Notes: a model not told the origin generated them from the letters alone. 64,000 nucleotides of DNA from Vibrio sp. RE86 (GCF_013114545.1 NZ_VTXI01000019.1:23308-87307); one strand, 5' to 3'. Positions 23,900 through 32,589 are shown, counted from the stretch's first letter. Translations and numbers: made by a program.

Positions 23900-24352
23900 T
23901 TGATCGAGTTATTAAATAGCGTCAACTACTGGCACTGGTTAGCATTTGGGCTAGCCCTTCTCGCATGTGAGCTTTTAGGTACCGCTGGTTATTTTCTGTG
24001 GTTAGGCCTCTCAGCTCTGATTGTCGGGGCACTACTCACGTTTATTCCAATGAGTTGGCAGCTTCAATGGGTCGCATTTGGAGTCTTCTCTCTCACTACA
24101 ACCTGGTTGTGGTGGAGAAAACAATTCAAAACGGATAAACAAAGTGATGCTAACCGAGAGCTCAATCAAAAACAGAAGCAGTTGATTGGGCAAACAGTCA
24201 CCCTAGAAGAGGATTTTCCGGCAGGTAAAGGGAGACTGAAGCTCGGTGATACGACTTGGTCAGCTCAATCTGAGCACCAGATCTCAGCAGGTTCGACAGT
24301 AGAAGTGACCGCAGTCAACGGCATTTTGTTGACCATACAGAAAAAAAAATAA
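23900..24352 (+). CDS. ybbJ: NfeD-family partner of QmcA (YbbJ-like)
   Basis: A 150-residue membrane protein with three N-terminal helices and a C-terminal OB-fold (about 80-150) of the NfeD short type. The most likely start is TTG at 23900, 7 bases after the qmcA stop. GTGAGG lies at the correct distance and the product then has the same length as E. coli YbbJ. The frame is open into qmcA to an ATG at 23852, but that would require a 41-base overlap and an unrelated N-terminus. Pairing of an SPFH gene with nfeD is widespread and indicates a membrane complex. Confidence 0.82.
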   Translation: MIELLNSVNYWHWLAFGLALLACELLGTAGYFLWLGLSALIVGALLTFIPMSWQLQWVAFGVFSLTTTWLWWRKQFKTDKQSDANRELNQKQKQLIGQTVTLEEDFPAGKGRLKLGDTTWSAQSEHQISAGSTVEVTAVNGILLTIQKKK

Positions 24353-24362
24353 ATTTATTTTT

Positions 24363-24391
24363 GGCTCTTTACCTCATGTGAAGAGCCTTTA
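24363..24391 (+). terminator. qmcA-ybbJ terminator
   Basis: GGCTCTT (24363-24369) / AAGAGCC (24381-24387) followed by TTTATTT. The rest of the 340-base gap to 24693 is AT-rich and holds only the promoter and CRP-like site of the next small gene. Confidence 0.75.
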
Positions 24392-24602
24392 TTTATTCTA
24401 ATTGAACAATTAAAGAGAAAATAATATTTAATTCATAGTGTTAGAAACTAATTATTAGAAATTAAGTAATCAAGTTCATCTATTTTGGTTTCTCATGCTT
24501 TCATTTCATTCAGAAAAACACTTTTATTAATCAAGCCCCTTCAACCACTTATTAATTCACCATGAATAATAAGTTGTCCTTTATTATTCCTAGAAAAATA
24601 CT

Positions 24603-24631
24603 TTGACACCTATTTTTTTGATCTTTATCGA
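24603..24631 (+). promoter_or_regulatory. Sigma-70 promoter of the small secreted-protein gene
   Basis: TTGACA (24603-24608), 17-base spacer, TATCGA (24626-24631). The start of transcription would be near 24638, giving a leader of about 56 bases. Confidence 0.6.
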
Positions 24632-24658
24632 ACTTTGCACATACTAGATGTACCATCA

Positions 24659-24674
24659 TGTGATTAAGGTCACG
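24659..24674. promoter_or_regulatory. CRP-like site at the start of the small secreted-protein gene
   Basis: TGTGA-TTAAGG-TCACG matches 9 of 10 defined positions of the CRP consensus. It lies downstream of the predicted start of transcription and 20 bases before the ATG, so binding there would be expected to repress. Confidence 0.5.
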
Positions 24675-24693
24675 ATTATCAGGGAGATGTATT

Positions 24694-24858
24694 ATGAAAG
24701 TTTTATTCGTATTTATTTCAGCAGCATTGTTTTCACTCTCAGTTTCCGCAGCGAGCACTCAAATGGGGCCATACGTCGACTGTAAACTCGAAGATGGTAG
24801 CCGAGACTACGTTCCTAGTGAAATATGTAAAATGAAGAATGGAAAAAGAATGTTTTAA
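24694..24858 (+). CDS. Small secreted protein, 54 residues, two cysteines
   Basis: A short gene with a textbook ribosome site (AGGGAG, 7 bases before ATG 24694), a signal peptide (MKVLFVFISAALFSLSVSA) and a 35-residue mature part containing Cys30 and Cys45, which could form one disulfide in the periplasm. It has its own promoter and an excellent 15-bp terminator, so it is a single-gene unit. No family name is recognised. The mature sequence GPYVDCKLEDGSRDY loosely resembles the CADGSKF region of the lipoprotein at 56158, which may be coincidental. Confidence 0.75.
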   Translation: MKVLFVFISAALFSLSVSAASTQMGPYVDCKLEDGSRDYVPSEICKMKNGKRMF

Positions 24859-24863
24859 AAGAA

Positions 24864-24895
24864 AAATCGCACCCATTTGAAAATGGGTGCGATTT
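24864..24895. terminator. Strong bidirectional terminator
   Basis: A perfect 15-bp stem, AAATCGCACCCATTT (24864-24878) with its reverse complement (24881-24895) and a 2-base loop, between the small gene and the convergent DUF2057 gene. Confidence 0.9.
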
Positions 24896-24917
24896 CTTTG
24901 ATAGTTGCAGATCTATT

Positions 24918-25682
24918 TTACAAGCTAATTAATCTGGTTAAAATTTGCTTTTTCTCTTCGACGCTTGCTTTATTAAACCAATAGCCGAGCATTTGCACTG
25001 GCTGTGATGCCTCATTTGGAACTGATATTTGAGGAAGTTTTCTCTCTTTAAAGGCTATATCTGCAAACTGCTCAATCTCCGATGCATTTGCTTGTTCCAT
25101 CCAGTAATCAAACATATTTGCTTCTGAGCTAGATGATTTCTCTTCGATTTTCTTTGACTCAGTGGTAACTGTAGTGCTTGTTGCGACAACCGCTGTAGTG
25201 CCTGCGATCAACTCTGGATAATTTTTCTTGTTGTACTTAACCAATTCTTTTTCATGATCTCGAGTAATACCGCCAAGGTTTGGCAGTTCATCCAGATCAA
25301 ACTGAATTTGTTTTCCTTGAGCATTTTTGACCGAAAAACGTGGGGTTTCATTAAAAGCTTCGGCTTGTTCTACTCGCATAAGTTTCGCGTTTGCTTCAAT
25401 GAATAACTCTTGGTTGCTTTCATCAAATGTCATAACAAACGCTTTAGAATTGAATTTCTCTTTCTCTCCCATTTTTTCAACAAGTTTAGAGACTCTTAAT
25501 ACAACTTGGTTCTTCCCATCAGGAACCGTATAAGCTGAACGTGCGAAGAATGAATATCCAACTTCTTCTCCACCAACAAGCAACGGAGATATGTCACTAT
25601 GGAAATCGAGACTGACTTCCGCCCTTGGAGCAAATGAAGCAACCACAGCACCAATAACACACATCCTTTTTATTACTTTCAT
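24918..25682 (-). CDS. DUF2057 protein, second copy, with duplicated C-terminal motif
   Basis: A 254-residue secreted relative of the protein at 796-1434. A hydrophobic signal region (CVIGAVVASFAPRA) leads to a beta-rich half (NQVVLRVSKLVEK, KFNSKAFVMTF), then a Ser/Thr/Glu-rich linker (about 165-190). It closes with two copies of the family's terminal helix motif: MFDYWMEQANASEIEQFADI and MLGYWFNKASVEEKKQIL. The first paralogue has one such motif. The ribosome site is strong (AAGGAG). It is 76 bases downstream of a porin, with a hairpin between, exactly as at the left end of the window. Function unknown. Confidence 0.78.
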   Translation of the reverse strand: MKVIKRMCVIGAVVASFAPRAEVSLDFHSDISPLLVGGEEVGYSFFARSAYTVPDGKNQVVLRVSKLVEKMGEKEKFNSKAFVMTFDESNQELFIEANAKLMRVEQAEAFNETPRFSVKNAQGKQIQFDLDELPNLGGITRDHEKELVKYNKKNYPELIAGTTAVVATSTTVTTESKKIEEKSSSSEANMFDYWMEQANASEIEQFADIAFKERKLPQISVPNEASQPVQMLGYWFNKASVEEKKQILTRLISL

Positions 25683-25704
25683 TTATTTATCTCCTTGAGT
25701 GAAA

Positions 25705-25729
25705 AGAGCATTCTTAAAAAGAATGCTCT
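25705..25729 (-). terminator. Hairpin between second porin and DUF2057 gene
   Basis: AGAGCATTCTT (25705-25715) / AAGAATGCTCT (25719-25729), an 11-bp perfect stem with a 3-base loop. On the minus strand it is followed by TTTC, a weak T-run compatible with partial termination. Confidence 0.7.
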
Positions 25730-25758
25730 CGATTTATAGTATGGTCAAAAGAACTAAA

Positions 25759-26853
25759 TTAGAAGTAGTATTCCATACCTAGCAAGATGCGATGTGCCCA
25801 CTCAGCATTGTAGCTGTTGTCTTTAGTATTGATTTCGTAGTTACGAGAATCGATGTACCAGTAAGAGCTTGGTAGTAGGTAACCGAAACGTGCTGTAATC
25901 GCTGTATCTGCACTGTTATCGATGCCATCTGCATCATCAGTACCTGCGTAACCCGCTTTTAGTACGTACTTGCTATCAATTACGTATTGAGCTGTTGCAG
26001 AGTAAGCGTTCTGACCTACATCACCCACTTCCATTGCTTTATACGCCGCAGTTAGCGTTAGATCACCTAGGAATACCGAACCACCGACGATGGCATAGTT
26101 ACGGCTATCAACAGTTTCTTTCTGAGTACCGCCACCGTTATTTTTCCATTCTGTCCATGCAGGGTTTACAGACACTTCATCATTAGCACCAGTAACGATG
26201 AACTTATCTGGCTCACCTACATTTTGTTCATATGAACCTTGGTGGTAGTAACCAGCATGTACACTGAATGTATCAGTAGAGTAAGAAGTACCTAAGCTTG
26301 AAATCATTTGATCAACATCTTGCGTCATACCGCTAAGAGTCGCTTGGAAGTTGAAACCACCGAAGTTAGCCGAGTCAAAACGTAAAACACTGTCTGCACG
26401 ATCTTGGTAGCCACCACCGATATCATTGTTCCAGTCAAATACGTTACCTAGACCAGGGTTTGAGTGTGGCCAGTCAACGTAGTTGTATGCTGCCACTAGC
26501 TGACGACCATATTTAAATTGACCAACACCATCAAATTCTAGACCTAGGTATGTATCACGTGCACCTAGACCGCCAGTGTTATCACCGTTGTTTGCGTTAC
26601 CACCTTCCATCTGCCAGATGAATTTCGGTGCAATATCATCAAACTCAACTACGCCGCGGAAACCGATACGAGACTCAATCTCAGCACCAATACTCTCGCT
26701 ATCACCTGCGTCGATAAGCGTAATGTTACCTGCTGCTTGGCCGTAGAATTGAACGGCATCGCCTGCTAGTTGAATTGCTGCATTAGCAGAACCAGTCATA
26801 GCGGCTGTTGCCACTGCTGCACCTAGAAGGGTACGTTTAAACATTTTGTCCAT
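25759..26853 (-). CDS. chiP: Chitoporin-like outer membrane porin
   Basis: A 364-residue porin with a signal peptide of about 26 residues (ending GSANA), then VQFYGQAAGNITLIDAGD, IGFRGVVEF, GLGARDTYLGLEF, FKYGRQLVAAYNYVDWPH, NPGLGNVFDWNNDIGGGY and a C-terminal GMEYYF. These segments resemble Vibrio chitoporin (chitooligosaccharide channel), and V. cholerae ChiP (VC0972) is also encoded beside ligA. The mature N-terminus (AIQLAGDAV) does not look like the DGANSDAAK pore plug described for V. harveyi ChiP, and an extra loop near GANDEVSVNPAWTEW is present. Assignment as ChiP is therefore probable, not certain. A DUF2057 gene follows. Confidence 0.7.
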   Translation of the reverse strand: MDKMFKRTLLGAAVATAAMTGSANAAIQLAGDAVQFYGQAAGNITLIDAGDSESIGAEIESRIGFRGVVEFDDIAPKFIWQMEGGNANNGDNTGGLGARDTYLGLEFDGVGQFKYGRQLVAAYNYVDWPHSNPGLGNVFDWNNDIGGGYQDRADSVLRFDSANFGGFNFQATLSGMTQDVDQMISSLGTSYSTDTFSVHAGYYHQGSYEQNVGEPDKFIVTGANDEVSVNPAWTEWKNNGGGTQKETVDSRNYAIVGGSVFLGDLTLTAAYKAMEVGDVGQNAYSATAQYVIDSKYVLKAGYAGTDDADGIDNSADTAITARFGYLLPSSYWYIDSRNYEINTKDNSYNAEWAHRILLGMEYYF

Positions 26854-27347
26854 GGAATAAACTCCTAAAAATGGATATAGCTGTCTTATTATTTTCTCGC
26901 CTTAAGTTGGCCGCCGAAGGGAGAAATCATTTCCTATGTTGAAATCAAAAACTCTTCATGAATTAGCGATTTCTATTTCCTGCATACACCCCGTGTATCC
27001 ATGTTTCTCAGACTAACTTCGCGTAGAAAAACATCAACCAGAACTTAATTTCTATATAAAAAAATATGACCCGCCACAAACTTTTATAAACAGAGTGATC
27101 ATGATCTCTTTTTAAAAATGAACTTTACAAAAAACACTAAAAAACCTTCAAAAACAAATAGTTAAAAAATTAAAAAACATAAACCAACTTGAAGTGACTC
27201 GCATTTTTTTATCGAGAATAGGGTTAATGATAATGAATTAGATACCAGTCACAGATCGAAAATGGGTGATATGGGGTGATTATCACGACATTATTTCGGA
27301 CAAAAAAAAACCACCTTTACGGTGGCTTTCTTTGACTTATTTTGACC
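26854..27347. other. Control region between chiP-like porin and ligA
   Basis: A 494-base gene-free stretch, very A-rich from 27050 to 27190. It holds the porin leader with an imperfect TTCTC/GAGAA stem (about 26894-26925), an imperfect CRP-like site GTGA-TCATGA-TCTC (27095-27108), a perfect palindrome GTGATTATCAC (27276-27286) and the ligA terminator. No small gene with a credible ribosome site was seen. Confidence 0.55.
27303..27325 (-). terminator. ligA terminator
   Basis: CCACC (27311-27315) / GGTGG (27321-27325). On the minus strand it is followed by nine T residues, 22 bases after the ligA stop. Confidence 0.8.
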
Positions 27348-29357
27348 TTACATGAGTTTGATAAGATCTTGCTCGGTTCGAATTTCGATGCCCAGTTCTT
27401 GCGCTTTTGCTAACTTAGAACCTGCGTTTTCACCAGCAAATAGAATATCTGTTTTCTTAGAAACACTGCCTGTCACTTTCGCACCTAAGTTTTGCAGAGC
27501 GGCTTTTGCGTCACTCCGAGTCAATTGAGATAAAGACCCAGTAAGGACAACCGTTTTTCCTTCTAGCGGTTGAGGGGCGCTTGTATCTTTCTCCTGGATT
27601 TCAGGCCAGTGAATCCCTTGTTCAATCAGTTCATCAATCACAATCTGGTTTTTGTCTTGTGCAAAGAAAGCCGTAATATGACTCGCAACAACGTCACCAA
27701 TATCAGACACGGCAATCAAAGATTCGTGATCAGCTGCCTTAACTGCCTCTAGCGTTTTGAAGTGTTGAGCTAAGTTAGCAGCCGTTGCTTCGCCCACTTC
27801 GCGAATACCCAGCGAGTACAAGAAACGAGGAAGTGTGGTTTCTTTTGCTTTGTTCAGAGCATCAACAACATTTTGTGCCGATTTTGGCCCCATACGATCA
27901 AGTACAGTAATAACTCCAGCGGATAGCTTGAATAGATCAGCAGGCGTTTCAACCATCTCTCTATCGACCAACTGCTCAATCACTTTTTCCCCTAACCCAT
28001 CAACATCTAGAGCCTTACGCGAAACAAAGTGCTTCAATGCTTCTTTGCGCTGCGCTTGGCAAACAAGACCGCCACTACAACGCGCTACCGCCTCTCCTTC
28101 AACACGTTCAACAGTAGAATCACAAACAGGGCAAGCCTCAGGGAAAACAACTGAACGAGCGTCGTTAGGGCGACGATCTTTCACAACGGAAACGATCTGT
28201 GGGATCACATCACCTGCACGGCGAATGACTACGGTATCACCGACCATCACACCAAGACGTTCAATTTCATCGGCATTGTGAAGCGTCGCATTACTGACTG
28301 TTACGCCACCGACAAACACGGGTTCTAGTTTGGCAACAGGTGTGATTGCACCAGTTCGACCGACTTGAAATTCCACTTCGTTCAGTGTCGTAATCTCTTC
28401 TTGTGCCGGAAACTTATAAGCGATTGCCCAGCGTGGTGCTCGTGCAACAAAGCCTAGTTGCTCCTGCAGTGCAACATCATCAACCTTGATCACAACCCCA
28501 TCAATTTCGTACGCCAATGCATCTCGACGCTGCAGAATATCTTGGTAGTAAGCTTTGACTTCATTAAGGTTCGATACTCGCTTAGTCTCAGGGCACATAG
28601 GCAGCCCCCAAGCTTTTAGCTGCAAGAAGCGCTCATAATGACTGGTTGAGAGTACTGCGCCTTCAACCACGCCCACGCTGTAAGCGTAAAAACTCAGTGG
28701 TCGAGTTGCCGTAATTCGAGAATCTAGTTGACGTAAGCTACCTGCAGCCGCATTACGAGGGTTAACAAAAACCTTTTCACCTTTCTTTTGTGCGAGCTCG
28801 TTCAGCTTGTCAAATCCAGCTTTTGGCATAAAGACTTCGCCGCGTACCTCAATACGCTGCGGCCAACCTTCGCCTTGCAGCTTTAGTGGAATCGCTTTAA
28901 TTGTACGTACATTCTCGGTGATGTTTTCGCCCGTCGCACCATCACCACGAGTCGCCGCTTGGACTAAAATACCGTTCTCATACAGTAGGCTTACTGCCAA
29001 ACCATCCAGCTTTGGCTCACAACAGAACACATCAAATTTAGCTGAAGGGATACGATCGCCCATACGCTTGTGAAAGCTTTCAAGCTCACCGTCATCAAAC
29101 GCATTATCTAGAGAGAGCATCGGAATCTCGTGATTTACTGATTCGAAACCATCAAGCGGCATACCACCAACACGTTGGCTTGGTGAATCAACAGTAACCA
29201 GTTCAGGGTTTTGAGATTCAAGTTCCATCAACTCTCGCATTAGACGATCATATTCAGCATCTGGAATTTCAGGGCTGTCCTCGACGTAGTATTTAACGCC
29301 GTGATAGTGGAGTGTTTCACGTAATTGATTTAGTTTTTCTTGAATCTCTATCGACAT
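27348..29357 (-). CDS. ligA: NAD-dependent DNA ligase
   Basis: Seals nicks between Okazaki fragments and in repair, using NAD. It has 669 residues, the family's normal length. Domains in order: Ia (1-70), adenylation domain with the catalytic lysine in CEPKLDG (Lys116), OB fold, a four-cysteine zinc finger (CPVCDS ... CSGGLVC), helix-hairpin-helix repeats (GIREVGEATAANLA) and a C-terminal BRCT domain (about 590-669, KTVVLTGSLSQLTR). It lies downstream of zipA, as in E. coli, but a strong terminator between the two suggests it has its own promoter in 29358-29440. Confidence 0.97.
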   Translation of the reverse strand: MSIEIQEKLNQLRETLHYHGVKYYVEDSPEIPDAEYDRLMRELMELESQNPELVTVDSPSQRVGGMPLDGFESVNHEIPMLSLDNAFDDGELESFHKRMGDRIPSAKFDVFCCEPKLDGLAVSLLYENGILVQAATRGDGATGENITENVRTIKAIPLKLQGEGWPQRIEVRGEVFMPKAGFDKLNELAQKKGEKVFVNPRNAAAGSLRQLDSRITATRPLSFYAYSVGVVEGAVLSTSHYERFLQLKAWGLPMCPETKRVSNLNEVKAYYQDILQRRDALAYEIDGVVIKVDDVALQEQLGFVARAPRWAIAYKFPAQEEITTLNEVEFQVGRTGAITPVAKLEPVFVGGVTVSNATLHNADEIERLGVMVGDTVVIRRAGDVIPQIVSVVKDRRPNDARSVVFPEACPVCDSTVERVEGEAVARCSGGLVCQAQRKEALKHFVSRKALDVDGLGEKVIEQLVDREMVETPADLFKLSAGVITVLDRMGPKSAQNVVDALNKAKETTLPRFLYSLGIREVGEATAANLAQHFKTLEAVKAADHESLIAVSDIGDVVASHITAFFAQDKNQIVIDELIEQGIHWPEIQEKDTSAPQPLEGKTVVLTGSLSQLTRSDAKAALQNLGAKVTGSVSKKTDILFAGENAGSKLAKAQELGIEIRTEQDLIKLM

Positions 29358-29440
29358 GGTTAACTCTATTTCAATCTTTCATCATTAGTGGCAGGGAGTA
29401 TGAACACCCAACACACTGTTATCAACTGGTAGGTAAACTA

Positions 29441-29467
29441 AAAAAGGCTCCACAATGGAGCCTTTTT
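29441..29467 (-). terminator. zipA terminator
   Basis: AAAAAGGCTCCA (29441-29452) / TGGAGCCTTTTT (29456-29467), a 12-bp perfect stem with a 3-base loop, 17 bases after the zipA stop. Confidence 0.9.
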
Positions 29468-29483
29468 CGATTATTCATAAAGG

Positions 29484-30413
29484 TTAGGCTTGCTTCTGAG
29501 CTTTAAACGCCTGAATCTGAGCACGATAGCTATCGAGACGATTTGGCGTCATTAGGTTCCGCGCATCATCCAAAACATTCGCACCAAGATCATTGGCGAT
29601 CTCTTGAGCGGTACGAAGCATTAAATTGAACGTTTGATCAGGCTCACCGAAACCAGGCAAAGTCATAAAGAATGAAATGCCTTTTGTTGAAAAATCCGCA
29701 GGGTTCGTATGCTTTAACGTTCCAGGCTGCATCATGTTAGCAACACTAAATTGCACTTTACCTTGACCTTCAGGCTCAGTGAAGCAATGGAAAATACTCA
29801 TTGCACCGTACGTTAAGCCGTGGCGAGTCATGCTATCGAATAGCTCTGTACCAGAGAAGGCATCTTCGCCTGCACAATGCACGTTAAGAACAATAACTTC
29901 TAGCGGCTCTTCTTCCGTTTTATCTTCAGCGTCAGCCACAACGTCTTCTTTTACGATCTCTGAATCATTCAATTCGGTAGATTTGACTTCAGACTCCTGA
30001 ACGACAACAGGTTCAATGGTCTCTTCTACTTCATCGATAGAGCGTGAAGAGAAAGAAGGTACATCTAATTCGACTTCTTCTTTAACTAACGTAGGCTCTT
30101 GTTCCGTTACGGTTTGAGTTGGTGTCGTATCAACTTCTTGATAGCCATCAATGAGTGGGTCTGCTGCAATTTCATCTGGAGCGACAAAACCTGGCTCTTT
30201 GCGCTCTTTCTTAATGATTTCAAAATCATCTTCAGGTGCAAAAGCTCTTTCTGGTACTACGTCAGCATCATCATTATCGACATCTAACTTACCAAGCGGT
30301 TTGTTGCCAAATTTGGCTTTCCCTTCTTTTTTACTTGTCCATAATCCGTGAAACAGTAAAGCGGCAATCGCCAATGCTCCGACAATTATGAGTACAAATC
30401 GCAGTTCCTGCAT
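29484..30413 (-). CDS. zipA: Cell division protein ZipA
   Basis: Anchors the FtsZ ring to the inner membrane. It has 309 residues: one N-terminal membrane helix (about 5-25), a long acidic linker (about 40-165, rich in Glu/Val where E. coli ZipA is Pro/Gln-rich), and the C-terminal FtsZ-binding domain (about 170-305) with VLNVHCAGEDAFSG, LTYGAMSIFHCF, FFMTLPGFGEPDQTF and AQEIANDLG. It is divergent from cysZ, the same order as in E. coli. Confidence 0.94.
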   Translation of the reverse strand: MQELRFVLIIVGALAIAALLFHGLWTSKKEGKAKFGNKPLGKLDVDNDDADVVPERAFAPEDDFEIIKKERKEPGFVAPDEIAADPLIDGYQEVDTTPTQTVTEQEPTLVKEEVELDVPSFSSRSIDEVEETIEPVVVQESEVKSTELNDSEIVKEDVVADAEDKTEEEPLEVIVLNVHCAGEDAFSGTELFDSMTRHGLTYGAMSIFHCFTEPEGQGKVQFSVANMMQPGTLKHTNPADFSTKGISFFMTLPGFGEPDQTFNLMLRTAQEIANDLGANVLDDARNLMTPNRLDSYRAQIQAFKAQKQA

Positions 30414-30610
30414 TTTTAGCTCTCATTTGTTCAATATAAAAGCAAACACTTTGCTCATATTAAATCTGTTGTAACGATACTTTGAGTTACTCTACCAAAA
30501 CTCTCCCCTGTTTTAGAACAAATTAATGTGAGAAGTTCCGATAATGTTGTGATTTTGAACACGCTTTTTTCTTGTTAAGATAGAAAGCGTTCGTTTTTAC
30601 ACCACAAATA

Positions 30611-31363
30611 ATGATTATGACTACATCAATTCGCCAACGCTCAGGCTTCGGCTATTTCTTCCACGGAATAGAGTTAGCGCTCACTCCTGGGATTCGCCAG
30701 TTTGTTATCTTGCCGCTTCTTGCCAATGTTGTATTGGTTGGTGGTGCTTTGTTTTATCTATTTTCCCACTTGGATGTTTGGATTGAACAATTGATGGGAC
30801 AACTTCCCGACTTCTTATCTTGGCTGAGCTATTTGCTTTGGCCATTATTGGTATTGACCATTCTTGCCACTTTTTCCTACTTCTTTAGTACCCTCGCTAA
30901 CTTTATTGCGGCACCATTTAATGGCCTGTTAGCAGAGAAAGTAGAAGAACATTTAACACAGAAAAAAGTAAATGAAGATGGGATGCTTGCCGTCATTAAA
31001 GATACGCCACGTATCTTGGCTCGCGAATGGCGAAAACTCGTCTACGTACTACCAAAAGCGATTGGCCTTTTCTTGCTTCTGTTGATACCGGCACTGGGCC
31101 AAACCGTGGGTCCAATTTTATGGTTTATCTTTACAGCTTGGATTCTCGCGATTCAATACTGCGATTACCCATTTGATAACCATAAAGTGTCATTTAACGA
31201 CATGCGTTACAATTTGAAACAAAAACAAGGCAAGGCATACGGGTTTGGCGCTTTAGTTTCAGTGTTTACGACGATTCCAGTGTTAAACCTCATCGTAATG
31301 CCCGTTGCTGTATGTGGTGCAACATCTATGTGGGTGGCCGAATTTAAGAACCAACATAGCTAA
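30611..31363 (+). CDS. cysZ: Sulfate permease CysZ
   Basis: Inner membrane sulfate channel feeding cysteine synthesis. It has 250 residues with the family features GFGYFFHGIELALTPGIRQF at the N-terminus, several hydrophobic segments, the FIAAPFNGLLAEKVE hairpin and YPFDNHKVSFNDMR. ATG 30611 is used; a second ATG two codons later is equally possible. cysK follows in the same direction, as in E. coli, supporting a sulfur-assimilation role. Confidence 0.93.
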   Translation: MIMTTSIRQRSGFGYFFHGIELALTPGIRQFVILPLLANVVLVGGALFYLFSHLDVWIEQLMGQLPDFLSWLSYLLWPLLVLTILATFSYFFSTLANFIAAPFNGLLAEKVEEHLTQKKVNEDGMLAVIKDTPRILAREWRKLVYVLPKAIGLFLLLLIPALGQTVGPILWFIFTAWILAIQYCDYPFDNHKVSFNDMRYNLKQKQGKAYGFGALVSVFTTIPVLNLIVMPVAVCGATSMWVAEFKNQHS

Positions 31364-31567
31364 CAATATCACCTCTTAATATAAGCGCATGTAATAACGT
31401 GCGCTTTGTCCAATTTCATATCATATAACTTTTTAATCCTTTTCTCGCTGTGGTTCCTACCATAATCTTCTAAGCAGACAACATGAGTCACTTATTGAAT
31501 ACACACTTGCTTACTTTCATACGTACGGTATATTAAGCAAGATATCAAATAGATGAAGGATCACACC

Positions 31568-32536
31568 ATGAGCAAAATCTACGAAGACAACTCTCAAACT
31601 ATTGGTAACACTCCTCTAGTGCGCCTTAACAAAGTAAGTAACGGTAAAGTTTTAGCAAAAGTTGAAGCCCGTAACCCAAGCTTCAGCGTTAAGTGTCGTA
31701 TCGGTGCCAACATGATTTGGGAAGCAGAAAAGGCAGGCACTCTTAAAGAAGGTGTTGAACTGGTAGAGCCAACAAGTGGTAATACTGGTGTTGCTTTAGC
31801 ATTCGTTGCAGCTGCTCGTGGCTATAAGCTAACGCTAACAATGCCAGAGTCAATGAGTCTTGAGCGCCGTAAGCTTCTTAAAGCTCTAGGTGCAAACCTT
31901 GAGCTAACTGAAGCAGCAAAAGGGATGAAAGGTGCGATTGCTAAAGCAGAAGAAATCGTTGCAAGCAACCCAGAAAAATACCTGCTTCTACAACAATTCA
32001 ACAACCCAGCAAACCCACAGATCCATGAAAAGACAACAGGTCCTGAGATCTGGGATGCAACTGATGGTGAAATCGATGTATTCGTAGCGGGTGTCGGTAC
32101 AGGTGGTACGATTACAGGTACAAGCCGTTACATTAAAGGTGAGAAAGGCAAAGCGATTACGTCTGTTGCCGTTGAGCCAGCGGAATCTCCAGTCATCGCA
32201 CAAGCACTAGCAGGTGATGAAATTCAACCAGCACCACACAAAATCCAAGGTATTGGCGCAGGTTTCATCCCTGGTAACTTAGATTTAGAGCTTGTTGACC
32301 GAGTTGAATCTGTAACATCTGATGAAGCAATTGCAATGGCTCGTCGCCTAATGGAAGAAGAAGGTATCCTTGCGGGCATTTCATCTGGTGCGGCAGTTGT
32401 AGCAGCAAACCGCTTAGCGGAACTCCCTGAATTTGCAGGAAAAACTATTGTAACGGTTCTACCGAGTTCTGGTGAGCGTTACCTAAGTACAGCCCTATTT
32501 TCTGGCATCTTTACAGAGAAAGAGAACCAACAGTAA
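31568..32536 (+). CDS. cysK: Cysteine synthase A (O-acetylserine sulfhydrylase)
   Basis: Makes cysteine from O-acetylserine and sulfide using PLP. From ATG 31568 it has 322 residues. The PLP lysine is in NPSFSVKCRIG, the substrate loop is TSGNTG, and the phosphate-binding loop is GVGTGGTITG, followed by SSGAAVVAA and the final LPSSGERYLST. The frame is open to 31553, but AAGGA lies at the proper distance from 31568. It forms the cysZ-cysK pair. A strong terminator follows. Confidence 0.97.
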   Translation: MSKIYEDNSQTIGNTPLVRLNKVSNGKVLAKVEARNPSFSVKCRIGANMIWEAEKAGTLKEGVELVEPTSGNTGVALAFVAAARGYKLTLTMPESMSLERRKLLKALGANLELTEAAKGMKGAIAKAEEIVASNPEKYLLLQQFNNPANPQIHEKTTGPEIWDATDGEIDVFVAGVGTGGTITGTSRYIKGEKGKAITSVAVEPAESPVIAQALAGDEIQPAPHKIQGIGAGFIPGNLDLELVDRVESVTSDEAIAMARRLMEEEGILAGISSGAAVVAANRLAELPEFAGKTIVTVLPSSGERYLSTALFSGIFTEKENQQ

Positions 32537-32562
32537 TACGTGGTTAAATCAATTTTTCGCCT

Positions 32563-32589
32563 AAAAAAGCCCCATTCAGGGGCTTTTTT
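32563..32589 (+). terminator. cysK terminator
   Basis: AAAAAAGCCCC / GGGGCTTTTTT with a 5-base loop. The remaining 245 bases to ptsH contain two further small dyads (TAGCTTC/GAAGCTA at 32636-32657, TTCTGC/GCAGAA at 32751-32767) and presumably the pts promoter, which I could not place cleanly. Confidence 0.9.

Noticed and set aside
27225..27250. Fur-box-like sequence near GGTTAATGATAATGAATTAG
   Set aside because: Only partial agreement with the 19-base Fur consensus, in very AT-rich DNA, and the flanking genes (ligA, porin) give no iron context.
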